Source: Ianthella basta (lineage: Eukaryota; Porifera; Demospongiae; Verongiida; Ianthellidae). From it: a DNA stretch of 64,000 nt. Where the stretch lies: the NCBI GenBank assembly GCA_964019415.1, contig OZ025871.1, forward strand, positions 5,702,213-5,766,212, in the 5' to 3' direction. Made by a program: the position numbers and the translations under genes. Below are positions 10,568 to 21,095 of this stretch, in pieces. Under the pieces are notes generated by a model. That model saw only the letters and a program-made list of their open reading frames with translations, was not told the origin of the DNA and did not search any database. How positions within the stretch are numbered: position 1 is the stretch's first letter; each line of letters starts with the position of its first letter.

Positions 10568-10762
10568 TCTGTAATGTACAGGCCAGGCTGGTTGATAATA
10601 GAGGTAATCACGGGATTTATGCCAAACAGCCTTCTATATACACCAATATTAGAGCCATGGAAGGCTGATGGGGCAGAGCCCCTATTAATGGCAACACTGG
10701 TGTAGTGGGCTGGTTGGTGTAAAATCCAGTGATTATCTCTTTCTTCAACCTTACCTGGCCTG
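10568..10762. repeat. foldback element (copy B)
   Basis: Counterpart of 3722-3906, with the same arms (CCAGGCTGGTTGA, AGAGGTAATCAC / GTGATTATCTCT, TTCAACC). Confidence 0.6.
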
Positions 10763-10906
10763 TCTGTTACCCATAGCTCTTTGTAATGCACTGAACTAGC
10801 TCATGCCAATGAAATCATGCTTATAACTTATATCTTCTCCTCTTATCTGCCTTTGTTGAAACCACAAGTGTTTAAGTGAGTAACTAGTTATCCTGCCATC
10901 CATCAG

Positions 10907-10959
10907 TACACCACACTGACGAGCCCTTATCAGGGCGAAACAGCCCTTGTATCTTTGTA
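10907..10959 (+). ncRNA. hammerhead-ribozyme-like motif (copy B)
   Basis: Plus strand: core CUGACGA (10916-10922), stem II GCCC-UUAUCA-GGGC, then GAAA, a stem III hairpin ACA-GCCCU-UGU, and cleavage triplet GUA (10949-10951). All conserved core bases of a type I hammerhead are present. Stem I is weak: one A-U pair, an internal loop, then UACA/UGUA. The core is better kept than in the older partner at 4051-4103. Activity is unproven. Confidence 0.5.
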
Positions 10960-11606
10960 GAATGACTAGCTGGGGAAGGTGATCACTGTTTGCCATCAAT
11001 AGGAATCCCCCGCCTTCTGAGACACCACTATACTTGCGTAGAAGGCTGGTCATCATGAAATCCAGTATTTACTTATTTATTCCATGAAGCTTTTAACAAG
11101 TTAGCCAATAAAACACAACAATTTGATGGAGCAAGATGTGCATTGAATCGTTGCCACTCACTTATCATTGATGTAGCTACGTATATACGTATTTCTGTAT
11201 GTTGGAAAGTGCATGTTCATTACAAATAGTACAAGTTCTCTCGCCACCCATTATATCCCAGCCAGTGACAAGCAAAGTGAACCCAGATGTGATTGACATG
11301 TGTAAAAGAACTATAAAATTGATCAGTGTTTCATCCTTAAAATCAATCTGATTTACTCCTTGCCTTTGGTATAATATAGGTGTGTCCTACTGGTAGACTG
11401 TGAGCTTGCGAGACTATCCAATGTAATTCTAAGGACAAATTGACTCAATGACCTAATGTTTACAGCAGATGTGTTTTGAATCAACTGTAGATCTGATGGT
11501 ATTATCGTGAACATGTGACTGATCTTGTGTCATGCAGCACACAACATTGTATGCCTTGTTATGGTTTACTTCAGTACCATATGTTTGTATCATCTTTTGT
11601 ATGTAG

Positions 11607-13260
11607 ATGGTGCTGCTGTTCTTCAGGAATGTAGAAGCCTACAATGACCAAATGCAAATTGTACAAGACAATTTCTGCAAGGATCATACAATGAAGTTTG
11701 TAAAGCTTGCAATGGCTCCATTCAAATTAGGTTATGAGAAACAGCAGCAGAGATTTGTTGAAGCAGTGTGCGACCCAGAAGGTGTGGACAAGGTGTTAAC
11801 ACTTGTCAAAGGCAAAGTGAAGTATGATGATCTCCCTGACATGATAAAACAATTCAAGCTCCTAGTCCTTAGTGGTGCTCCTGGTGTTGGAAAGAGCACA
11901 CTAGCACGGAAGTTGTGTCAAGATATATCTAAGAAGTGTAAGCAACATGACTATCAATTGGTGCTTCTGTTGGAGCTGCGGAATCTAATTGGTTCTGTTG
12001 GTAGACCTGAGGAGTTTCAAACCAAACACTTGCTGGAGCACTTCAGTGGCCTGATGTGTGAAGGATGCACACAAGAGATGGTGGCTAGGGCAATTGAAAG
12101 GGACCTTGGTAGAGGAGTGCTCCTCATCCTAGACGGCTATGATGAGTTGTCTGCCCCACTGCGCCAGTGTCCATTTTTCCATCATCTTCTGACACACTCT
12201 CTTCAGTCTCCCCTTTCCAGTTGTGACATTGTACTAACATCCAGGTCAATAGTCACCAGTGAGATATATCAGCACATTGATGAGTCTAAGGCTATTAGGC
12301 ATTTTGTGAATGTTGAGGTGCTTGGATTTGGAAAGGTTGAAATAAAGAATTTTGCTCGGCAATACTTTGAGGAGCAAGACCGACCTGACCTGCTGGACTC
12401 ATTTCTGGATAAGTTGGAGCAGTTTCCCCAAATGAAGGGCCTCCACTCTAACCCAGTGGTGCTGTCTATAATTTGTGTTGTGTACCTATCCCAGGAAAAC
12501 CTCCCCCGTACTCTGACTGAGGTGTATGATGCTTTTATCTGTGAGAAGTTGTTGCTAAATTTAAGGTCTTCAGGCACTCAAGCTGACTCTGTCTTACACC
12601 TTTCTGATGATCATGATTTTTATGAACTCTGCAGCATTGCTTACAACTGTGTTGTTGAACAAAAGGTAATATTTACATCATCAGAACTCAAGGGTCTTTC
12701 ATCAAGGTACTCAAATCGTGAAAGTGGGTGTGGTCTTTTAACAGCACGCCCTGTGGGCAAGTTGAGGTGCACAGTAGCAGCAGTGGACAGCTTCTACTTT
12801 CTCCATCTGACCGTTCAAGAGTTCCTCAGTGCCATCCACATTTCCAGGCAAGATATTTCAGTTCAACAAAAGATCTGGGACAAGTACCTTGGACAGCCCC
12901 ACATGGCTCAAGTGTGGAAATTCTTCTGTGGGTTAACTAAACTAGAGAACTTTGATGCACTTCACCTCACCTCGAAGGTAAAAGACCAGGACTTCTTATT
13001 GCAGTCACTTTATGAGTCACAAAATAGTGATGTGACTAGTGCTGCAATGAAGAATGCTTTCAACGACCACCCAGAAGTGAAGCCAAGGACCCCATACAGT
13101 GCTGTGGCTTATGGTTACTGTCTGCAATACCACAAGAGCATGAAGCAACTCACTGTTGTCTGCCGTAAAGACATTCGAGTTCACATCGGTAATCTTCTCT
13201 CTCCTGTACTCCAGTCAGTTTCTGGATTGCATCTGACGCTCAGTAAATGTCACCCTAAAG
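11607..13260 (+). CDS. NLR-family NACHT exon (plus-strand immune receptor gene)
   Basis: One long open exon encoding the nucleotide-binding core of an NLR-type intracellular pattern-recognition receptor. Visible in the translation: P-loop GAPGVGKST (residues 90-98), Walker B LLILDGYDEL (172-181) with the extra acidic residue typical of NACHT, a sensor-like VLTSRS (209-214), the NACHT-associated helical region NPVVLSIICVVYLS then LPRTLTEVYDAF (282-310), and the winged-helix end FYFLHLTVQEFLSAIHIS (396-413). An acceptor lies at 11605-11606 (TGTATGTAG), so the ATG at 11607 may be internal; a second acceptor CTTCAG ends at 11626. The donor AAAG|GTGAAC after 13260 leaves phase 1, matching the exon at 16091. 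If unspliced, the frame stops at 13271. N-terminal effector (Death/CARD-like) exons were not found upstream. Confidence 0.9.
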
Positions 13261-13893
13261 GTGAACCTTGATGCATGCAACAAATGCTCACACATCCACC
13301 TTGTCTTGATAATTGCACTCGACTTGATCACTTCCTGCCATTTCAGGGTCTATGTATTGCTGATATATGCAAATGTAGTAGCTTCCCTTAGAGCTCATAG
13401 AGAAATATTTGCATGACCTTTTGTTATATTGCATGCGAATTATGCAGTGATGAAGTCCTTGTTGCTGGTAGATTTTAGTTTTTGAAGTACTGAAACAAAT
13501 CTTGAAGAATGTAATTGAGCAACTGATACTGAGAACAAAATGTAGCCGAATGCGTGAGGTACACTCAACTTGTATTTAGGTGAAGAAGCACAATTAACAG
13601 AAAGTGTGAGATTACCGAAGTAGTCAATAGATGGAGGTGCTAATGCATTAGTCAGGCGTCACATGACCCCTCAGCACATGATGGATCAGCTTATGTCTAT
13701 TACATTAATTTGTCCATGCAGAATGCAATTATGCGCTTTTGAATAATGTACTTACTGAGTAACATTATGCATAGGGTTTTGGCTGCAAGCACACAAAAGG
13801 CTTGCTAGGAAGTGCCTTGTAACTATCAACACTTATTGCATCGAATGGCTGATTCAGAGACAGGGACAATCGATGGTTCTTCAATCAGCAACA

Positions 13894-13920
13894 CTACAGT
13901 GCTCCAATCCTGAAGGTTCC
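13894..13920. repeat. inverted repeat arm (mate 14567-14592)
   Basis: ACAGTGCTCCAATCCTGAAGG is the near-exact reverse complement of 14567-14592. Both arms encode (Y)SAPILKVP in opposite directions, so they are inverted copies of a bit of the helicase-like sequence or the ends of an element about 700 bp long. Confidence 0.55.
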
Positions 13921-14537
13921 ACAATGAGATAGCATAGCTATTACTACGCGATGAAAATTTCGAAATTCTTACACAAACAACATTCCTAATGAAAGGGTCT
14001 TCCTTTACTGTGCAATTAAAACCCAAAATAGTTTGTGAAATTGAGCATTTCCAGAAAAAAACATACTTCAGAATGTCAGCCTTAAATTCCCTGAAAATGT
14101 CTAATGTCCATTGCATAATCACTGGTGCATTAGGCACACCATATAGTATAGAGACCTAATGTATATACATGTGGCATGTTATAGTACAACTATCCAGGCA
14201 TCCGCTAAGAGACTATGGGAGCTTAACTCATATTCGCTGGTAAGATCCAATCTAAACACTTTAGGCACTAAAAACACTCTTTAGCAAATAACTTTGCTTC
14301 TAAAGTTTTATGAAGGTGTCTGATTGGGACCAAGATGTACCAAAGGTGTTTCCTTAAAAGTTTTGGATCTTAACTATACTTCCCGCTAGAAATATTACCT
14401 AAAACCATAATTCAATTAAGCATAATTTATTCATAGCATGTGTTACATGACCTGTCCTCCTGCCCACACAAGAAAAATGTGGTCTATCTTGACCCAGAAA
14501 TGTGTACCACAAATTGTTACTAATCATCACAGAGGCA

Positions 14538-14692
14538 CATTACCTCTTTTTCCTCAAAAGCAAATGGAACCTTTAGGATTGGAGCACTGTAGGTTGAATA
14601 CTGTTGGAAAGCATGAAGGCTCTTGCCAAAGCCAGTTGGCAGAACTACAAAAGCATCTTGCCAGAAACAATGCCAACACGACCTGAAGTTGC
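14538..14692 (-). pseudogene. RecQ-like helicase relic (motif I)
   Basis: The minus strand reads NFRSCWHCFWQDAFVVLP, then TGFGKSLHAFQQYSTYSAPI, then LKVPFAFEEKEV. DAFVVLPTGFGKSL is helicase motif I of the RecQ kind (DVFVLLPTGFGKSL.Y). Only this small piece remains and stops follow at once. It lies inside intron 1 of the NLR gene, opposite in orientation. It differs in sequence from the fragment at 10037, so the two are separate captures or relics. Confidence 0.5.
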
Positions 14693-16090
14693 ACTAGCTT
14701 CGTAGCAGAATTACCTAGCAGAATTGCCTAGTCACTGGATGGCTTCTGTCGCAGTGTAGAACACTCTTTGGTCTGCTGCCAATTGTGGATATGAGTACGA
14801 GAATATTTCACACCTTTCCTACAATCTGATTGAGCATACAGCTATTGTTTTGGTGTGTAAAAGTCGCTGTTTTAGACTTAACCTCTTTCGCATGCGGAAG
14901 TGTCATGCGACACCTGACACCTGCCTCCTGATGCATGCATTGCCATTTTCATGAATATACTGTATAGATGACTACTTCTTCACCATGCACATGCACTCTA
15001 TCCATAGTTCCAAAGTCATTGCAGTGATGTTGGAGTCCTTTTGTGATTCCTTCAAACGAGTTTGCTGTAGTTGCTCTTACTGTAACATTGTGCTGCATCA
15101 TGCTCATTAATGTAGATTCACCCAGTTTTCCATCGCAAATGGTAGTGTCCATTTTGAGTGTAGTGATCTCAGGAAGTTGCATGATGCAGCTCTATGCTGG
15201 AAATGGTGGAGAAAGCTTGTAATGTGGCTATTACAGAACCTAAGCCAATAGCAGAAGTAATTTTGGAGTCATCAGGTTTCTCTGTGGTGACCACTTCCAG
15301 CTCTGATTTGTCCCCTTCAGCATTAATTTGTCAGAGATTCAAGCCATAGTGAGCCTTCAGCGTTCTCCCAGCCCAGTATCCATATTTATATACCGAAAGG
15401 TGTATTAGTTTTGTCCCATTACCACGGCAAACAGTGTATTGTTTAGTTGCAAACCTCATCGTAAGAATCACTTACTCTTTACGATCTTGAATTGTGTAAA
15501 GTGCAATATAGATAAGTACTACTGACATTTGAGTATATTGGTTTAATTGTAAGAATGTCAGTGAATCTGTATTGGAACAAATTAGAAAATGCTATTTGTG
15601 TCCTGTAATTATACACAATTATATTTATGTAAAATGTAAACAGTTGCTTATAATAAAATGACGATATTCAAATCTTCATATTTTTTGTATGCCATTGTTG
15701 GTTCATTTTCCTCCTCCATGATCTGTTCAGATTGGAGAGAAGCTGCCGAGAATCTCACAATGCATGGAGATAGACAGGATGCCACAAGTGAATTTTGTCT
15801 TATAACTTACAGATTTGCACGTGTGGCTCTGGGGGTCTTAGTTTTGGGATATGAATAGTGAATAAGTGACTTCACTACTTTCTTAGGCTGTGCTCTAGCA
15901 CTAGTAAGTTATGTAACCATGTATTGTAAGTTTTTTTAGTAACTGTATAATTGGGAGGGTGTAATTATGAGCTAGCTTGAGATTTTAGGATACCATGTAG
16001 AGCTGCATCTATCTATATTGTACATAGTTTTGCTCACAAAGTCTTGCTATGATGTGCATTATGTGGTGCTTCCTTCTGTGTCCCCAACAG

Positions 16091-16209
16091 CTGAACAAAG
16101 CATTTTCACTTTTCACTTAAGTGATGTTGTCCCACTTGATCTAGTAGCTGTGGAACTGATGTACTGCAACAGGGCTGAAGTGAACTGTCTTATTTCAGAC
16201 CCTACACAA
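16091..16209 (+). CDS. NLR exon 2: first LRR-like short exon
   Basis: 119-bp exon (acceptor CCCCAACAG|, donor ACACAA|GTGAGG), phase 1 to phase 0, joining the NACHT exon as ...CHPK-A-EQS. Translation: EQSIFTFHLSDVVPLDLVAV then ELMYCNRAEVNCLISDPTQ. It aligns with the second exon of each later cassette (SVKRVTLSHVPLDLVCGAVD...VEELKCEDIKAPQQ), sharing the VPLDLV core, the C in the next strand and the D-P-Q end. LRR-type spacing of hydrophobic residues is inferred. Length and phase agree with the 131-bp cassette exons (both 3n+2). Confidence 0.7.
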
Positions 16210-16679
16210 GTGAGGCGGTGCAAATCAGCACCATGCACTAGCTGTGCATGTATTGCAAGTATTGATCATTCTGTTAGAACACAGTTGACATGCACAACAG
16301 CATGGTGTGCCATGACTGGTATTATTGTTAGAAAGATATGGCATATTTACACAGTGCACCTCCTTGTAATGGCCTTCTCTTCGCTCTGTCCGTACAATCA
16401 TTTATGTATATGGTATGATTGTTCAACTTAGTCAGCAAGAAACTGATCTGTAAGACATTTCTCTCTCATTTGCCTTCCTTCATCAGTAAAATTAATGACA
16501 ATGATACAACTACTACTGTATAAATGGGAAAGGCAGACAGATGCATGATGATGGGTGATGTGAGGTATAACTGATTCGAATGGCATGGAAGGGGGATTAA
16601 AAATGGCAGCTGCTAATAAAGCTTTTACAAAATTTAAAATCAATGGATGAATATTTAGTAATGATAGAATAGAGATTCA

Positions 16680-18560
16680 TTACCACGTCTGGACATTGAT
16701 AAAGGGGGGATTACTTGAGCGTTAAACACGTGGTACACTTTTTTTACCAACAGGCAAAACGTTTCGGCCCCAAAAGGGCCTTCTTCAGTTGCACAAGAGT
16801 ACAAAAAACAGAACATGCAAGATAAAAGGCAGCAGCAGAATAAATAGGGGATGGCAAGTGCACAAGTGACAGGACCTGATGTGTATGAATTAAATTAATA
16901 AATGAATTTAATGTCAATAAATTGAAATTGTAGTCAAGACGCCATCAGTGCCTGTCACTATTGTGGGGGGGGGGAGGGAAGGCGGCCTTGAGGCAGCCCA
17001 GCAAGGGTTCAGCAACAAACCAGGGTCTAGGTTCATGGCATTTGGAGTGTTCTTAATGTGTAGTGCTTCTTTGACTCTCCTTCTGTACCAGTCCACATCC
17101 CGGTCCACACACGCCGACTCATTCCATTGTATCTTGTGTCCTGTGTTCCACACATGTGTTGCAATGGCATTGTTCGGGTCAGCTTTCAATACGGCTTTCT
17201 TGTGCTCTTCAATACGGGTCTTCATCTGTCTTCCTGTCTCTCCGATGTATACTGAGCCACACTCACAGGGGACCCTGTACACTACACACTTCTGTTCCTC
17301 CTGGGGGGTTGGGGCCTTGACATGAGTGAGGAAGCTTCTTAATGTCCGGGATGACCTGAAGGCTGTCTTGATGTTCAGGGAGCGGCAAACCAGACGAATC
17401 CTCTCACTCAGTCCTTTGACGTAGGGCAGCACCAGCATCTTCTGTGTCTCATCTTCTGTCCGCGTGGAAGGACGTCTGCGCCTTTTGTTGAGTACCCCAG
17501 CCGTGACGGCGTGTGGGTAGCCATTTGCCTGGAATACTCTGGACAGGTGGTTCAGTTCCTCTGCGAGACCATCTCCTGTGCAAAGCTGTTCTGCCCTTGA
17601 CTTGAGGCATGATACCACACTTGTTTTTCACTTGTGGGTGGTGGTGTGAACGGAAGTAGACATACCGGTCAGTATGAGTCTTCTTCCGGTACACAGAGGT
17701 GGAGAGGGAGTCTCCATTCCTCCTGACCAGCACATCAAGGAACGGCAGCTGGTTCTCCTCTTCAACCTCCATTGTGAACTGGATCTTCTCACAGAGATTG
17801 TTCAGATGATTCAGGAAGGCGACCAATTGGGTTCTGCCATGGGGCCATATGATGAAGGTGTCATCCACGTACCTGAGCCAGAGCTTTGGCTCTCTGTCTG
17901 CTGTTACCAATGCCGTTTGCTCGAAGTCTTCCATGAACAGCCCAGCGACGTTTTGCCTTTTGGTAAAAATTCTATCATTGACCGCTCTGAGCGAGCAGCA
18001 GCCAAAGAAGCTTACAGATTGAAGAACTTGGAAGAGAAGCTTGCAAGATACGGCAACCATCTCACCTTCTTGATGCGGTGCAGGAACCACAACATCGTTC
18101 CAAGAGGCCTACTGGTGCCACTCCCCGTGAACACGGCGAAAGCCCAACACATTGCCTGGAGGACAGCAAAGGCTCTACTTAGAGAGCGTATCAAGGAGGT
18201 GAGACAGCAGAAACTCCATCTCAAGAAGCAAGTCGCAACACAAATAGGAACGCCACAAACACTCTCTGATGACACTGGAACTTGTCAACGACTGGAGCAG
18301 TGGGCAAGATGGCATGGCAACAGGGTACACGAGAAAGTGAAGGAGAGACAGAGGAAGAAGTTTGACAACCTAATGCAGGGCAAGAGGTGGGGACAGAGGA
18401 CAAACCTAGACAAGAACAGACTGGTGGTGAACCTCAGCAGCCAACAACTTACTGAAGCACAGCGAGATGTTCTTGCATTAGGCTTGAACTTTGCCACAGC
18501 ATCAAAGAGGATACCGGTAGAAGACATCATTGCCAGAACAGAACATGTATGTATGTGGCC
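16680..18560. mobile_element. Penelope-like element, rearranged and broken
   Basis: A fossil in two opposite pieces meeting near 17.97 kb. The minus-strand piece (about 16914-17970) encodes the C-terminal part of the protein: reverse transcriptase with WLRYVDDTFIIW, then a GIY-YIG endonuclease (VYRVPCECGSVYIGETGRQ, KTRIEEHKKAV, ATHVWNTGHKI). The plus-strand piece (about 17970-18545) encodes the N-terminal region of the same kind of protein (KNLEEKLARYGNHLTFLMRC, NIVPRGLLVPLP, LSSQQLTEAQRDVLALGLNF). The family is Penelope-like, GIY-YIG-bearing (Neptune/Penelope group). Beyond the 3' end of the minus piece is a terminal region with a hammerhead-like motif. It is broken in several places and not functional as it stands. 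Confidence 0.85.
16754..16792 (-). ncRNA. hammerhead-ribozyme-like motif of the Penelope-like element
   Basis: Minus strand: GCAA (stem I), core CUGAAGA, an extra A, stem II GGCCC/GGGCC with a U-rich loop, then GAAAC, triplet GUU and stem I return strand UUGC pairing with GCAA. It has the same architecture as 3283-3318 although the stem sequences differ, so pairing is kept by compensating changes. It lies in the terminal region of the Penelope-like element, where such motifs are known. Confidence 0.65.
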
Positions 18561-18564
18561 AGCG

Positions 18565-19114
18565 CTTCAGGAATGCAATTAATGTAACGCTTCAGGAATG
18601 CAATCAAATATGGCTACAGCGAGCACATTCTTCAGCTTTCAGGATTCCTGCCTACAGCATTCTCCTTCTTCAGCTTCCAGGACTCAAAAGGGCACACGGA
18701 GCACCTGCTGCATAGCTAGGCCTACCCAATGACACAGCAATCATCACCAGTGGACGACGTGCACACAGCTGGGCCTTCTTCCAGCTGCTTCAGCGTCCTG
18801 AGGAGTGAAAGAAAGCGTGGCTGCTTAGCAACAGGATTTGTCCAATGCAGGCAAATGGACATCGAAAAGTGGAGGCTGTCTCAGCCTGCTGCTATCTCAT
18901 CCTGCATGATCCCTCATTTCTAGGGTAAATCTCAGGGTGCTTCCAGTTTGCAAACTGTACCCACACATAGCTGACGGCGTTAACTGTTGATGTTGGCTCT
19001 ACTTACAATTGCTCTATATATGCGCATGCCCAATGCGATTCTGCTGACATCTCTTGCATACTTATCACCTGCTTCCACTTGCTTACTAGCGTGGCTTCTG
19101 AGTTAGCTTACAAC
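18565..19114. other. intronic spacer, no gene
   Basis: Between the Penelope-like element and the first module. It contains a short direct repeat (ACGCTTCAGGAATGCAAT-like, about 18560 and 18587). Nothing else is supported. Confidence 0.5.
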
Positions 19115-19941
19115 TAGTATGTAACAGTGGACACAACAGAGTAGCAATGCATGAAATGGCTTCGTACTCTTGCCAGTTTTGGTACACCAGCCAAGTTCAT
19201 CACCATGATCTGGCCTACATCTTTGATAATCGAAAGAACAGGAGTAAAGGCAGCACTTTTGGAAGATCTGTATTGATAAGGGCTCCCCAGATCAGTATAG
19301 TCCCTGGGCATTAGGACAATGAGGTGTGAGAAGACTGCCCCCTTCTAAGAAAGGGGGTGGTGGGGGCCTCAACGGTATGTTGGAAGCTTGGACTTGGCAC
19401 TAACACTGCTACCCTAGCACTTCACTGAGTAAGGGTCTATTAAATTGCTTTGGCAGTAAGCAATTATGCAATTCTAATGAGTGCATTTTGTACATAATAT
19501 TATCTGCAGTTGCCTCCTCTATGTATAGTGCTGCTGAAGGTAAAAAAAAGCTAATTGCGTGCACAAGGCATCCTGCGGAGACTTCATAGCTAGCAAGCAT
19601 TGCAGCTGTCGGTCATCAACTCTCCATCTCTTGAAACATATCTACTTGCATGATCTAGATTTCTATGCAAGCCAGGCACATTTTCATCTTAAAATTGCTG
19701 CACAGCATCATGCTTACCATGCAATCAAGCTTTTTTATGGTGTTGTGCTTTGCACATGACTTCATCGTGGTAGCTAGACATAGTGTGTGCTGCCGTTCTT
19801 GATTGCAGTCGTTTGCTGCTAATTGCAGCCATAGATATTGCACATGCACTGCTCAGGCTCGCCCCACAATGCTCTGCATTCGTCTAGTATGTGAATGTAG
19901 TGTGTTTTAAACATGCCATCTTATGACCCTGTGTGCCGTTG

Positions 19942-19961
19942 TGACGTCATTAAAATGGCGG
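19942..19961. promoter_or_regulatory. CRE + ATGGCGG box, module 1
   Basis: A perfect CREB/ATF palindrome TGACGTCA is followed 5 bp later by ATGGCGG in an AAAATGGCGG context (YY1-like initiator). The same pair occurs at the same place in modules 2-5. This is motif-based only; promoter activity is untested. Confidence 0.45.
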
Positions 19962-20461
19962 GAGACCACGCGCGCACAGTCGCAGGGGACAAGGGAAATC
20001 GTGCCCCACAGAGCTCACACGTTGTCTGTCATTGAAATATTCCATAAGCCACCCAGTGTAGAGGTATCGACAGCGTTTCGGTTGCTTGTCATCAGTCAGT
20101 GCCACTTCTCACGGAAGTTCGCAGCGAATGAAGTTGGATCGCCCTCTGTTGCAGCGTGTCGTTGCCACCTGCTGCCATCAACCATCCTACACCATATTTC
20201 CCAGGCCTGTGAGGATTGTAAACAGGACTTGCCACACCTTTGGCCCAGGGAAGGCCTGCTTGAAGCTAGCCATCTCAATCTTTGGTTGGACTACGTCGCG
20301 CACCTTCGATTGGTTGAATTACTGCCCTACACCCTATAATTGTGCAAGGACTAGGGAAGAGCAACACAACAGCTAACCTCACTGCATGCATCATCGGCAT
20401 TTGGAGAGCCAGAGATACAGGGCATTAGAGGCAGTGTGTAGTAGGTTTTAATTCCCACTCC

Positions 20462-21095
20462 ATTGCTATGTATCTTGTCCTCCCTCTGGACCTCCTTCCT
20501 TCTGTTTGTCCTCTCATCACTTCATGGCATATCTCACACACCTCACAGTTGTTCTTTCTCTCAAACCTCTTCCTCATCACTCCAACTGCCAGTGCCTACT
20601 TCCATCTCTTGCCCGTTTTCATTCCTCACACAGTCCAAGCTAGTCACTTTCAAGCACTAACAGCTTTCAACTCTGTAGGCCTTCAATAATGAATAACTGC
20701 TTTCTAGTTTTGAAATGATTCCTCACCACACCCACTGCTGTCAGTGCCTGGTTGATTCCCATCTCGACCCTTTCCAATTGGGATTCTGGCCCCACCACTC
20801 CACTGACATTTCACTGCTTCACAATGCCAGCAACTGGTACCTAACCTTTGACTGAGATTTACTTGTTGGTGTACTATATTATTTAGATGTGGCTAACACT
20901 TCTGACACTGCTGACCACTGTCTAATCATTAAATGCTAAGCACCATGCATGTCGATCCACAAGCTGTGAATCAGATCTGATCTTGCATTCCTGCACCAAT
21001 GCTGTCTCTGTGGGTGATACTGTATCTGCCCATTAGAATTGTATTGTGGGATGTTCTGCAGGGATCTCCATCTATCATGTCAGTAATGTGTTAAC
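20462..21095 (+). mobile_element. degenerate CR1/L2-like LINE scrap, module 1
   Basis: Short broken frames give ASAYFHLLPVFIP-like and FQLGFWPHHSTDISLLHN-like pieces, then DVANTSDTADHCLIVKQLST-like and VLQGSPSIMS-like pieces. The order matches CR1/L2 reverse transcriptase blocks (YRPISLLPV, GFRPGHST, DLSKAFDTVDH..L...L, GVPQGS). The clearest versions are in modules 3 and 5. It was present before the modules multiplied. Related scraps lie at about 27644-28020, 30917-31555, 40136-40530, 43283-43640 and 46660-47290. Confidence 0.55.

Larger units (their letters stand above)
8173..11566. repeat. tandem duplication, copy B
   Basis: Second copy of the block at 1234-5996, ending about 40 bp before the NACHT exon. 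It lacks the insertions of copy A and has its own at 9641-9752 and 9840-10422. Because its end abuts the NLR gene, copy A may be the remains of a duplicated promoter or upstream region of that gene whose coding part was lost or never copied. Confidence 0.85.
13261..16090 (+). other. NLR intron 1 with helicase relics
   Basis: Bounded by the donor GTGAAC (13261) and the acceptor GTGTCCCCAACAG (ending 16090). It contains the RecQ-like relic at 14538-14692 and an inverted repeat of part of it. The stretch 14700-16090 shows nothing else I can support. Confidence 0.65.

Noticed and set aside
16018-16431. The whole 137-residue open frame as one protein
   Set aside because: Only 16091-16209 matches the cassette exon and has splice sites; the rest is intron.
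17674-18582. 302-residue plus-strand frame as a host gene
   Set aside because: Its first third is antisense to the Penelope-like RT and the rest is the N-terminal region of the same element family.
20070-20104. Hammerhead-like core (CUGAUGA ... GAAACGCUGUC on the minus strand) repeated in the modules (also about 30515, 39936, 46375)
   Set aside because: Stems I and II do not pair and the core is broken in modules 2, 4 and 5; at best a very old relic.
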